Source: Bryum argenteum (Eukaryota > Streptophyta > Bryopsida > Bryales > Bryaceae). Taken from it: DNA of 64,000 nt. The stretch lies in assembly GCA_037043015.1 (NCBI GenBank), contig CM073322.1, positions 24,332,364 through 24,396,363 of the forward strand, written 5' to 3'. The notes beneath the pieces were generated by a model. That model was not told the DNA's origin. It saw only the letters and a list, made by a program, of their open reading frames with translations, and searched no databases. The translations under genes and the position numbers were made by a program. Positions 45,570 to 57,366 of this stretch are shown in pieces. Positions within the stretch are counted from its first letter, which is position 1. The number at the start of each line of letters is the position of its first letter.

Positions 45570-46091
45570 ATGGCGTCGACGTCCCTGCTTTGTGGCCGCT
45601 GCCCTTGCGGGACGACGTCCCTTACTGCAACTGCACCATCCGCTTCGAATCCCACTCTAACGAGCTCTTTTTTGCCACCCCTAGGAGCCAATTTGGTGAA
45701 GAATGGACTAAGTTCGAGCAAGAGATCGAAGAAAAGGATCTCAGTGGTGCGCGCATTGGAGCTTGATCAAGACACATTGCTGGCAATCAGTGTGGGAGTG
45801 GCGGGAGTGGCCGTCGGGATCGGCATTCCGATCTTCTATGAGTCGCAGGTGAAAGGCTCCGAAACGCGTGAGAATGACCAGCCGTGCTTTCCTTGCAAGG
45901 GCACTGGCTCCCAGATTTGCCGCTTCTGCGTTGGCGCGGGTAACATCACTGTAGAGCTTGGTGGCGGGGAGCGCGAAGTCTCCAGATGTATCAATTGCGA
46001 AGGCTCGGGTGCTTTGACTTGCACCACTTGCCAGGGAAGTGGCGTGCAGCCGCGCTACCTCGACCGCCGCGAGTACAAGGACGACGATTAG
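45570..46091 (+). CDS. LQY1: LQY1-type thylakoid zinc-finger protein
   Basis: A single-exon protein of 173 residues. Residues 1-60 look like a chloroplast transit peptide (Ser/Thr/Ala-rich, few acids). One membrane helix follows at about 70-90 (LLAISVGVAGVAVGIGI). The rest is a DnaJ-type zinc domain with four CxxCxGxG repeats: CFPCKGTG, CRFCVGAG, CINCEGSG and CTTCQGSG, and a conserved end YLDRREYKDDD. Arabidopsis LQY1 binds the photosystem II core, has disulfide isomerase activity and supports PSII repair under high light. The transit peptide is the only part not conserved. An upstream ATG in another frame at 45512 is not supported. Confidence 0.96.
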   Translation: MASTSLLCGRCPCGTTSLTATAPSASNPTLTSSFLPPLGANLVKNGLSSSKRSKKRISVVRALELDQDTLLAISVGVAGVAVGIGIPIFYESQVKGSETRENDQPCFPCKGTGSQICRFCVGAGNITVELGGGEREVSRCINCEGSGALTCTTCQGSGVQPRYLDRREYKDDD

Positions 46092-47187
46092 GGTAACAAT
46101 TTTAACACGTGAGTTTATAGAGGTTCTTTTATCAGCCAAATCGCTGAAGAGGATTGTTTTGCCTCTTGTGTACTTGTAGAGAGGTCTTGCTCTTTTCCGG
46201 ATTGCTCTCAGGTCTTTTTGTAATCTTTGTGGAGTTCACTCTGACCTGATTTTGAAATAAACTATTTCTTCTAGTCATAACATCTGTGACGTTTTGGAGG
46301 CAATGTACTTAAATTATGCTCCTGTAGAGTTGATGATGCATCGTAACATTTGAGTGGTAGAGAATTGTAAGCCGGACTCGTGATCTACGCCGCTTAGAGA
46401 TCCTAGGTGTAGAGGTTCTGCATGTTGGATTCTTTGAATGCCATTTCATGCGGGGAGACCTAATTTTGAATCTTTTCAGTTTGCCTCAATTTTCGAGGTC
46501 GTAGTTTCTGCTTGTAACCGTCAAACCCTTACCTAACCTGTAATGGTCATGAGTCGTGCCGATGCATCGTTGTGCAGTCCAGCTTGAGGAACTGCTGGCG
46601 ATCGAAATTCTGGTTCGTTCGACATTGTAATGTGAGCTGGTTTTGGAATGTATGCAATTCTATGCAGGGCGTGTACTAACACCGTGCATCTTGCTTCATT
46701 TGAAAATGTAGACATTCTGATTCTTGTTTCTATCTGCGAAGGAGTGTTGGTTTGGTTTTATTAGACTTTCTCGGTGGTTCTAGTCAATGTAGAATGCATT
46801 TGCAGATGAAGGCTATAAACGCTGGTTGCAATTTTTGCACATGACAATCCTGATGTGGGCTAATTTATGCAACACTCCTTCGTAGTGGCTCTACCTGGCT
46901 CTCTAGTAATTGGAAGGTAGACCCGTTTGATTGGTGCATTGCTGATTTGTAATGTCATTCTCTTATTAATCATCGTCTTGCAGTGAGGGAATGATATGCA
47001 AAAGCTGGAAATTCTTGTAGAATATGACGCTAATGTACGGTGTATTGGTCTTGATGCAGCGATGTGGTGCATTTTGCGGCATGGTCTTGATTTAGCATTG
47101 TGGTGTGGTGCATTTTGGGGCATGGTCTTGATTTAGCAGTGTGGGGGCGTTTTTTTGGCAATGCTTAATATTTCCTTCTTGTGTTAA
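46092..47187. other. Intergenic region 3' of LQY1
   Basis: 3' UTR of LQY1 and spacer. The phrases GGTGCATTTTG-GGCATGGTCTTGATTTAGCA occur twice close together at about 47060-47140, a short tandem repeat. No gene is seen. Confidence 0.5.
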
Positions 47188-48020
47188 CCCCTAAAGTCGA
47201 AAGCCCCCAAAACTGTCACAACTCCTCAAACCACCCTCTTTCAATGCAAGATGAAAATTTTAAAGGTTTGACGTAATCTCAAGTATGTAACCGTAAGATC
47301 TTGTACCTAACTTGTGCATGTATGTGTATACCAAAACTTAGTTTGAAATTCCTTACCAATTGTGAGATCATAACATTCAAAGTTGAAAAAAAAGTTTTTT
47401 TCCCTTGTTGCACAATGGGTTCGAAGTTTTTTGTGAGCCCAAAAAACCAACTTTAAGAGTAAACTTGAAATGAGGCTCTTCAAATTCTTGTTCCTAAGTG
47501 AGTTAGGAACATGCCTATGCAATGTTTACCCTCATGTGACCCATAAAACATAAAGAAATGTTTGATTATTCACATGGAGGTATGCTGAATTTCAATTTCA
47601 AAGGCCCCTCTTTGACAATAAAAATGGCATGTGAAGAATAATTGGATGAAAGATCCAAACGGTGAAACTATGCCTTAAAACCTTATATCCAAGTACAAAA
47701 AACAAAACTTGAAAAAAAGTAAAATCTCAATTTTTGGTGAATTTTTGAAGTTCCTGCAATCTTATTTATTTTGGGCAGATTTTGAGAATAAACGAGCATA
47801 TACCTCAATTTGGGCAGTTTTGGGCAGATTTCAAATAGTGTTTTCAAACTTTGACCGTGAATATCTCCTAAAGTATGAGGAATTTTGGAGCGTGAAATGA
47901 CTTTTATGGAAAAACTCTTCAACCTGCAAAAGGTTTCAATGTTAGACGAACTAAATATAGTAAATACAGGGCTGCCCAAACTGCAAACGACCCGATTCGG
48001 GCTCTTTTTGACTTTAGGGG
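47188..48020. mobile_element. TTAA-flanked element (833 bp)
   Basis: It begins CCCCTAAAGTC and ends GACTTTAGGGG, perfect 11-bp inverted ends that continue imperfectly for some bases. TTAA flanks both sides (47184-47187 and 48021-48024). It has no convincing coding frame. It shares interior words with the 261-bp element at 17936 (CCGTAAGATCTTG, TGTGAGATCATAACATT), so both belong to one family. A 126-codon minus-strand frame (47683-48063) runs out of the element and has no domain. Confidence 0.7.
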
Positions 48021-49315
48021 TTAAGCCTGTGTTCAATTGATGTAATAAAGTAGAAGTTCCCACCTACTTCTTCTATAGAAGTAATTTTTGAGATCCTCAT
48101 TGTTTATATTCGAATCAAAAAAGGGTTCTTAATAAGGTGAGGAAATGGAAGAAATGGAACTAAGTGGAAGTTTTTAATCAAGCCCTTTGAAGAATGAAGA
48201 ATTAATGGATCTAACCAAAACTAAGACTTGAGATCATTCAATTTCCAAGTCTGTACCAAACTTTTGTAGTGATTTCGTCCCAGCGACATTCACAATAAAG
48301 TCTTTGATTGAGCATTGATTCCCTAGTAGAGACCTAGATATCGTATCCAATCCTGCTAGGAACTTTGCTACTCCTGAAATCTATTTTGGTTCCAGATATG
48401 AATGTGGGTGTCCTTGATTTGATCTCAACAATTGCTCTATTTCAGATCCAAACTTGAATGCTCAACAGTCAAAGCCTCACTCCTAGTTACTAGTAAGGTG
48501 TAATGTAAATCACAACATTTCAAAGGGATGCTGAGAATTGTGAAAGTGGGTCCTTAGGATCTGATTTACATTGTTGTCATTCAGCAAGGAAGGCAAGAAT
48601 AGCACGTTAAGGAGCCGTAACGTTGCTAGGAATACTAGTAGAATATGGCAAAAATAGTACTCCGTCGAAAACTTGCTCATGCTTAATTTTCATGAATCTA
48701 AATAGAGGATCAATTTTATTTAACTGTCGTCGTTTATTTGTGTACAAAAAATCCTATTCAAAATAAAATTTTAAATTTAATTTAAAAATATATATATATA
48801 GAGGGAGGTTGAGAGAAAGAGAGAGATTGTCACTTTCCCATTTTATTACCGATTAGGTAAACATGTAGCAACAAAGGGCGCTGGATATTAGGCTATCTAT
48901 GGTTCTTATAGAATACAATAGCTATATTCTAGGCACTTTGTGATTCATATATAAAGAAAAAGTGATTGTAACTGATAACTCTCTTGTTGGGGTGTCTGAA
49001 ACAACACAACACATTAAGGGTCGTGCTTAGGCACTTGGAGGCATGAACTTGAAGTAAATCTAGCCAATGGAGCTATTTGTATTCCAATTCTAAAGGGAAG
49101 TAAATTGGAATCCTTGATTTTCATTGTCCGCGGGGATAAGATGGAGGCAGGATTGAAGATTGGCGGAGGAACAAGCTGAATTACATGAAGGACTAGTTAA
49201 TGGAGAAGGATTGAAATAGTATCTGTTGCAAGTGTTGAGAAGCAAAATGTCTTCTTGTAAATCTTCAACGCTCACGGACAAAGGGTAAATTCATAATTGG
49301 GAAGGGCCATGTTTG

Positions 49316-49540
49316 TTAGAGGTCTTTACAAACGATGTGTCCTATCTGATTAAGCTTGAGAAAGTGGCCTTTGCCTACATCATCCAGAAGTTCACTATTC
49401 AGGGCCTGCCATCGCACCGTGACGTCGTCGTTAACCGCCTGCCATTTTCGAACGTCGGCATCATCGCTGGGGATGTACACCTGGAGTATACAGTGGGTGT
49501 CATTTGCGAGGTCTACCACCTCGTGTGCAAAGTCTCTCAA
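49316..49540 (-). pseudogene. Unidentified GC-rich coding fragment
   Basis: About 240 bp, clearly GC-richer than its surroundings, is open on both strands. The minus frame (RDFAHEVVDLANDTHCILQVYIPSDDADVRK split over two readable parts, then WQALNSELLDDVGKG) has a natural amino-acid composition; the plus frame (VAFAYIIQKFTIQG, LPSHRDVVVNRLP) does too. I recognise neither. It may be an exon fragment captured from elsewhere. Confidence 0.3.
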
Positions 49541-52500
49541 GATAACTAGTACCTCATCAGCTTGGAGTTAACTCGTGTTCTCTCTCAATCTTGATATAAT
49601 CTCTAATCGAGCTCACTCTGACAGTCCTTTTGTTACTCTTCGACACGCAATTGTTCCCGGAACGCAACAACCGAGATTTTCGAGACGACGCGGTTCGATA
49701 TGTTCATCAGTTCAGTGCCAGAGAGGTACCTTTGGCTGGTTCACATTCGACAATCAGAATTCAGAGACGTTCCGTTTTAGTATTCTGATATATTACGAGC
49801 GGGATGGAGAGATGCCATGAACATTTTCATATTTTATCATAGAATCACTTTCATGCGACTCCGACTCTTGATGTAAAGTGCAATTTGCGGAATCAGAAAG
49901 AAACAACTGAAATCAGATTTAGCATGGAGACGATTGATCACTGTTTTCTTATAAATCATTCTGCAGCTAGTCTAGTATTAGACATAGTATATTCTTGTTG
50001 AATGGACGATATGCATTTATGTTGCAAAAAAGTTGGGGTGACTTGTGAAAAGCCATAGACCTTAATATATATCACAGACCTCAGAGACAAGATACACTTG
50101 AGCAACAAGCTTTCCATATTATGCAACAAGATTTAGGGTACCTAATTTATGATACCTTAATTTATGATACCCTGCCAAATTTGATAGTTTTAGGTGCCTC
50201 TACCTTCTACATCACGCAATACTTCTTGTTTATATAATATTATTTTGTCAATTGGTTGCGAGATATTGAGGCTCTTCACCAAAGTTCATCAAAAATATGC
50301 TTTTGTGATTCTTAATCCTCCTCCTTTCTATTGGTAGATTATTCTTTGAGTCTCTCTAATGAAATGTGTGAAAAGGAAAGTGAATATTATATTTGCGCTC
50401 TCAAAAAGTAAAAAACAATTTTAATCATTATAATCTCACAAATAGTGAAGAATTGAGCTTCACACATGGTATACATATACATGTTCAAGTTAGGTACTAG
50501 ATCTTATTGCTATATATCTCAAAACAAAACAGAAAGTCAAAAAACTCATCTTCAATCAAAAGAGGGTAATATTAAGATTGAAAGATAAGCCTTCCTCCAT
50601 TTTGGGTCAATCCCTAAGTGCCCAAGCATGTTATGGGTCTCAAGATCTCAAATCTCCGATTTTCGACCACCTCGTTGGAATTTGCAATATGGTCAAAAAA
50701 ACATTAAAAGAATTGTTCTTTTATACTTTCAACCATCGGATCTTAAAGCTCACTTCCATTAATACTGCCATATAAAGAATTCAATTGTTGAATCTTCACC
50801 ATCTAGAAAATAATAACGATCAAAGTTGATGCTAAACTTTTTTTTGCAAAATTTGAAGTATGATGCTAATTTTTTTTATTTTAAAGTTGCCCTTGTAATA
50901 ATAGTAAAATTTCCAACTTGAATATTCTTCAAAATTTGAGCAGTAGTATTATTATGAACCATATATAAAAACTAAAATTAGCATATTAAAATTCTAAAAT
51001 TGGATGTGGATTTGCAAATCTTACCACATATTGTCACACCCATACCAAAGTTTAGTCCAAAATATCAAAACTAAACCCTTCATCTAAGCTGCCCGAAACA
51101 ACAAAACCATTTTACCTCTCTCGGGCACTTACGACAGAAAGGAAGTATCATAGAAACAAACACAATAACCATGTGTAAACAATCTAATCATGAATATGTT
51201 CAACAAATTTGTGCAGTAAAAGTACATCTACGCTGCATGAATTGGCTTACTTTTACTACAAGAAAATGTCTCTATTACAGCCAAATTTCCATGCACTTGT
51301 TTGATCTGATCTGAACTTGCTGATATGAAGTGATTCATTTTGTTTCCTACCCCCTCCAATCGTTTACAGTGATTGTCACATCCATATCTAATTGCAATCA
51401 GCAGCAGCATGAGCTGATATCTTGAGATGGAGACTCTGTGCCAAGACCAGTGCTCAATTTTTAGACTTCAAATGTGAGGCCAAGGTAATGCCAAATTCGA
51501 AAGCTCCCAGAAATTGCCGTTGCAGGAGTTGGTGGGCTACACAGAAATCTTCTATAGATTTTTCTTCGCACGAGTTCGCGAACATAAATTGTTGTTCAGC
51601 ACACCCCATAGTCAGTAGCAACATAGTTTTGACTAAATCTGTGCTTTTTTTATTCTATTTTATGTGGCATGAATAAAGGGTTTCTTTTACTGCAAGAAAT
51701 CTGTATTATGTTTCAGAAACTTCCACATTAGCACAAGGGATGAAGTCATCAGAAGAGCATTCGTTGTGCGACTCACAAAGAGGCCCCAATGGATTGACAC
51801 TTGGAGGGAATATTTGAGTTTTCTGGCATATTTTCACGTATCATGTCAACCAACTCTTGGTCTCGTCAAATTCACCTCACTTGCCGTGAGTTTTTGCTCT
51901 CCTTGTAACAACAAGCCAACAAGCACTTGTTTGTCTTATTGGATTAATGGAGCATGTAATAGTGGAGAATTGGAAGCGAGTCGACGTCGAGAGGTTTTCA
52001 CCAATTCTAGTCTCAACAAGGTTCCGTGTCTTGGAAAACGCCACGGGAGGCGGTGCTCTAGAGCATCCCCATCTCTGTGCTTCAAGCCGGGGCCGCTCGG
52101 CTGCATAAAAAGATTGCACGCGCCGATCGGTCGAGCATCGCAATTCCACCCCCAAGCCAACATACAGGGTAGAGAAAAGCTGCTCACCAGTCACATTTGC
52201 TGACAAGCATGTAATAATAGAAATTAATTATGCCAATAAAGTCTATGCTACGTGACATACTTCCATTGGTTTATGGAGACCCTAAAATGTGAATGAAAGC
52301 ACTTGATAACTTGAAGTTGCGATGTCCTAAAATTTTGGAGACCTCAACCCTCTTGACCGAGGTACAGAGATAGTGTGTGAGCTGGGGTTCCTCACACCCA
52401 AACAAGGCTCCACTCTCCACTCTCCAGGTCACAGTGCGGGCTGGGCATGCTCTAATCCAAATCATTTGTAACTCATGTGTAACGGAATCCCAGTTTCTGC

Positions 52501-52661
52501 TTTCATGCCTCTTACAAATTCTCATTTCTGTTGAAAGTGTCTACAGACTCCAATGTTCAAAATAGTCGAGAGATACATTCCAAATTGTCCAAATTAGGAA
52601 AAATTCCCCTCGTTCACGAATGCACGTGGCTTCACGAAAACCGCAACGTGGAATTGTGTTG

Positions 52662-53066
52662 TCAATTGCTCAATTGAACTTTTAATCTGTAATGAAGTGA
52701 AAGTGCTCTAGAGGAGTAGGTAGTAACTTGCAGGGAGCTGGCACGCAATGATTTTCCGAGGGTTTTCCAGAGAGAACCGGTCAAGGCTGAGAAGGACGTT
52801 GGCAAGTTCCTGTGAGTGGTTGGTACTACTGTTGACCCAGTAGCCCATGCGGTGTGTAAGTTATGCTGAAAATGCATTACCGGGGTGGCAGATAGAGCCG
52901 GTGAAGGTTGATAGACTTGCTCAACCTGTCGTTCGTTTTTTGTCTTTTGCATGAAGTGCATGGACATTTGGAAAGGCTGTGTTGATTGACGGCCCAGCTG
53001 TGTGTAGGCCATGCCAGTATTGCCATATTTTGTGTAATATGATACTTTGCAGCTTTCAGCCGACAT
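52662..53066 (-). CDS. Hypothetical 134-residue open frame
   Basis: MSAESCKVSYYTKYGN starts a frame rich in Ser, Thr and Gln, without a signal peptide, membrane segment or known motif. No splice sites suggest a larger gene. It may be chance. Confidence 0.2.
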   Translation of the reverse strand: MSAESCKVSYYTKYGNTGMAYTQLGRQSTQPFQMSMHFMQKTKNERQVEQVYQPSPALSATPVMHFQHNLHTAWATGSTVVPTTHRNLPTSFSALTGSLWKTLGKSLRASSLQVTTYSSRALSLHYRLKVQLSN

Positions 53067-53337
53067 TTTGCTAATTTTTGCAGAGCGACGTTCGGGGAAG
53101 TTTTACAGGCCAACCAGTCATGTCATAGGAATGGGTAATTTCAAAATTTGTTTGTATACCATAGCCTCCACTAGATCTTAGCAGTAACTAACTAAAAATA
53201 AGTGGGCCTAACTAAGAATCTTGAGGGCCACTATGCAAAAAAACCACATTCAATCATTTAGTATATTTTAAATTCATGTAAAAAAAAGCTCCACATGGGA
53301 GCCTTCAGCCTTCTCTCACTTTATACCACATCCAAAG

Positions 53338-53606
53338 GCCATGAACCCCAATTCTGTTAAAATGGCACTATGCCATGTGCCATTTTGCCACACTAGATCT
53401 TACATTTGTGCTCATACAAAGTGGTGTATTCTGTAATATCACAATTCTTTTTGTAATATCACTTCTTTACATACATTGTCACTCATTTTCCCTAATATCA
53501 CCTCAAAATTCTTTTATATCACATGGTTTTTGAACTGAAGTTTATAAAGTTGAAGTGTGCCATTTTACCGGAATAATGCCATTTTAACGGAATTGGGGTT
53601 CATGGC
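53338..53606. mobile_element. MITE with about 30-bp inverted ends
   Basis: GCCATGAACCCCAATT at the left matches the reverse complement of AATTGGGGTTCATGGC at the right, continuing through GTTAAAATGGCA with one mismatch. The interior carries four AATATCAC-like motifs. No coding capacity. A target-site duplication is not clear. Confidence 0.75.
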
Positions 53607-54236
53607 TTCTCAAGGATTAGCTTCTCAAGTATAGACCATGGCGGAAGTAGAGTTTGGCTGAAAGTTTCTCATTTCTCATGTAAAGAGAGCCTCATTTCAT
53701 TTCTATTGTAAAGAGGGTCATAGGCTCTTCCCGGACCTTGGTCATAGGCACTTCCCGGACCTTGGAACGGATATTTAAGATGTCGGAATGACAGATTGAA
53801 GCCCTACTCCCGTGGACAGGAAGAACGAATCAACTCTTAATTTCTTGCCATAACTAGAAAAAACCAATCTACTGAAGCAAGTTATTAAAAGTAAAGCGAC
53901 CATCACATCGACGGCGAGGATGTGGTCTAGCCAGGCTGCCAAAGCTCAAGCTCAGGCGGATCCTAGGCGGACCTATTCTTCCTCCATCCATCACTGCCAG
54001 GGCACCCAGGCAGGCACTCTCTCTCTACTAGTAACGGAAGTAGTACTCTCTCGCAAGTAAGTAGTCCATTATACAACCATCACACATGGCCTCATTTCTT
54101 CCTCACTCCCTTCCGTGACTCACTCCCAATCAATCGACACTAGTAACTAGAATTCTAGAACAGTGAGTAGTGCCGGAGTTATGTTTGCAGTGTAACAGCC
54201 CTAGCTTGCTTGCTTCCGACCTCTGGACTACTTGCA

Positions 54237-55897
54237 ATGATGAGGATAGCTATGGTGAATTGGACTCTGTTTCTCGTGGCGCCGCTCCTGCTAGGTACGC
54301 GCTTCTCTCTCTTCGAATTGAGCCTGATCAATGCTCGAGCTGCAGTCCCAGAGCTTTTGCTAGAATCCAACACTGACAGATGCTCCGGAGGCCAATCATC
54401 AGGAAGTGGACCGTTTCAATTGAGCTAGTTCCGATCAGTGCGTTTCTAGATTACGATTGCAGCTCAGTCTTCAGAACTCGACAATTGGTCTTGTCGTGTT
54501 ATTCTTCCGCAAGTGCTGGACGACGTGCTCTGATTACGTGAGCGCTCAGATCGCAATTGCTATGCACACATTGATAGATTGAGGATTCGGGCGCATTGAT
54601 TGAAGAATGATTGACCTGAGACGTCCTCATTTTCCACAATAATAAGGATTGCAGGCAAGAGTCGCGCTGTGAAGATTCGTGGTATCCAGGATTTATGGGC
54701 ATTTGTGTGTCTGTGGGGGCATTGCAGGGGCGGTGGTTGGAGAGACGGAAGTGCCAGGGATGATAACGATAAGCGCAGAGTCTAGGCCGCGAGAGCGGAA
54801 GCTGGCGACAGCCACAGTGTGGTGCGTGTCCATCGCGAATGTGTCCGACCAAACATTGCAAAGCTCGCTGGACTGGGCGTGCGGGCCGCTGGCGAACCAA
54901 GGGCAAGTGAATTGCGGGCCCATCAATACGGGCGGTGTTTGCTACGAGCCCAACACCGTTGCACACCACTGCGATTGGGCCTTCAACGCCTACTTCCAGA
55001 AAATGAATGCCACTGATGACGCTTGCGTCTTCGGCGGCACTGCTCAGAAAGTCTACACCGACCCTAGTAAGACCTCCATCCCATCTCTACTCCTACTCCT
55101 CCACTGCTTTCATTGTCACTTCTTCCTCAGTCTCTCGTTTGCAGTCCTAGCTACATCCCTGTTGATACTTGATTAGGGTGCCGTGAGGTAACTCGTGAAT
55201 TGTGGCTGTCAATGTAAACAGGCTCAGGAACTTGTATATTCCAAGGATCAAACATGTAAGTTCCTCCACTCCCTGAATTGGCCTCCCTTAGTCCACCTCT
55301 ATACCTCGTGAGTTCCACACATATCTCATCTCTGCTACTCAACAGATCATCGTTGATATGCATTCACATGTTAGTGATTTTCAACCACTACGGTGCACTT
55401 GACTATAATGAGGTTTATGTACTACCTGATAATGGATTTTCCCAGAGTCTATTTCACAGGGAATAGGTAGTTCGTGACTGTACATAGTTGTATGGGTACC
55501 TTTAAAAATGATATTTCTGTTGTCTTTATTGATAATGGTGTAACTAGTGTAGTGCTTGGCCTGGTTTATCTAGAGAAATATTTTTACTAGCTCGGTAAGA
55601 ATGAGTATAGTATGAAATCTTTAGTAGTTTGACAATCTTGTGAGAATGAACATTCTTGAATGAATGCTGATTCTTATAAGGAGGCTTTTGAGTTCCGTTT
55701 TTGATGGTGGTCTTGTGCGTTTGGGGTGCAGAACTATAAATTCGACAACCGGGGCGCCACCTCCTCCTCCCGGATCACCAGTATCTCCAGCAGGCTCACC
55801 AATCTTTTCACCCAACGGTGCGATGGGGAGCTTGCAACCGCATTACCTGTTCCGATGGTCCACTGTACTTATCTTCTTCACCATGCTCTTCACATGA
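54237..55897 (+). CDS. GPI-anchored X8 (CBM43) protein, PDCB-like
   Basis: Four exons in phase (54237-54294, 54728-55066, 55222-55255, 55732-55897) give 198 residues. An N-terminal signal peptide (VNWTLFLVAPLLLG core) leads to the X8 domain: TVWCVSIANVSD, LDWACG, CGPINTGGVCYEPNT, HCDWAFNAYFQK and, across the exon border, GTCIFQGSN, with the six cysteines spaced as in the family. A Pro/Ser linker (GAPPPPPGSPVSP) and a hydrophobic tail (STVLIFFTMLFT) form a GPI-attachment signal. X8 domains bind beta-1,3-glucan; PDCB proteins hold callose at plasmodesmata. The third exon is only 34 nt, a known feature of this gene family. The first of two adjacent ATGs was taken as start. Confidence 0.92.
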
Positions 55898-57366
55898 CGA
55901 GCGAAACCAATTTTTCCAAGTGGCTCCCAAGATTAGGGTTTAGGGTTTCCATGTGGAATAGCTGGCTTGTTTGTACAGTGGCTGGGAATTTTGTTTCATA
56001 AATGTGTAAGTTTATATGCTCTTCTGGCGGCAGTGCTGTTCAAACTTCAAACAGACAGACAGCCTGTTACTCTTTCATAACTAATTCACCACAAATGATT
56101 CCATTCCGGCGTTTAGTGTACACATTATTGTGGTCAGGCAATCATTCTATGGAATCATTCTGTACTTTTCCTATAATACTATTTGCGTAAGAAATTCGCA
56201 CCTGACAGTTCAACGTAATCTGGACAGCTCGAACTTCTGACGGCTTACATTCCTTAGAGGTTCACTGTTGTGATGTATGTTAGCAGCATTTGTTTATGTG
56301 CTTTAAGAATGTGCATTTCTCTATGATTTTGTTATTTTTGTTGAAACAATCGTTGCATTAGTTAACAGAGCCAGGAATCTAGTATTCATTATATGACCTT
56401 TTGTGTGTGTGTATATTGGTCAAGAGTTTGCCAGGTGGAGAGGGCACAGGAACCTCTTCATGTCGATTAATCGTGTGATTAGAAGTACAAGAATTTCAGA
56501 CTAATATTTGTTCTTCTTTGGTAGATAAGATTGAAAATTGGAGTACGAAGGCTACAATTTTAGTGCCCGTCTCAGGTAAAAATATCACGATAATTTTGAC
56601 ATAGCTTGTCGTAGCTCTCTATTGAAAAAGAGAAGAGCTTAGAAGTTGACACCATGAATGATTTGATTCTGCCAAATACTTGCCGCAATTAGCTATTAAA
56701 CAAGGAGTGCCTTGCATATGCTTTACCACAATACTTCGGAATTGCAGTCACTTGCCATATGCAAAAGAAAATGCAGAAAAGACCAGTCTTGTAGCGCAGG
56801 ATCACCCTCGGCAAAAACGAAACATCATGTGGTACCAACACGCAGTAAAGTACATCATCAGAATGAAAAAAAAAATGCACCAAATTGACATACCCTCCTG
56901 AGAGGATATGAGAAGATTCCAATAACCTTAGATGAATCAAATCTGAACCAATGTTTCGTAATCACCACACGCAATCCTCTAACCCCCATAAACCCTAAAC
57001 TGCAATGCACGCTACTAAATGGTATAATTCAACGACCTCATCTACCAAGTGAAGTAAGTGTGGTCATTTGACACATCCACTTTTTTAAAACATCAGCCAT
57101 CACATGTGAGGACTTAAATCCTCCTTAATTGTGCCCACCTTCCACAAATCTCACAATACAGGCCTCCTTGTCATAAATTAATGTTCCCAAGCTCCTTCTT
57201 ACAGCACCTTAGTTTCCTTTTCACCCTTCTGCAACACGCAATCGTAATTGTAAATGCCAACGCCTTATGTTAAACTTTGAAACTCTGCAGATTTAGGTTC
57301 CATGTTATTGATTATTAAGGGCGAAATATATTAATACTTCTAGAAACCAGAGCTTTCGCTCACCAT
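55898..57366. other. Intergenic region between convergent genes
   Basis: The 3' ends of the X8 gene (+) and the methyltransferase gene (-) face each other. A TTAGGGTTTAGGG box is at 55935. No further gene is seen. Confidence 0.5.

Larger units (their letters stand above)
48025..54236. other. Gene-poor AT-rich region
   Basis: No confident gene. It includes two weak coding candidates (49313-49549 and 52662-53066) and one MITE, listed separately. About 50460-50780 faintly resembles the interior of the TTAA-flanked elements. A duplicated CTTCCCGGACCTTGG phrase lies at 53729-53765. The stretch from 53.9 to 54.2 kb should hold the promoter of the X8 gene. Confidence 0.45.

Noticed and set aside
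51766-52203. 145-codon plus-strand frame with an overlapping 109-codon minus-strand frame
   Set aside because: No domain, signal or splice context on either strand; most likely chance openness in a locally GC-rich stretch.
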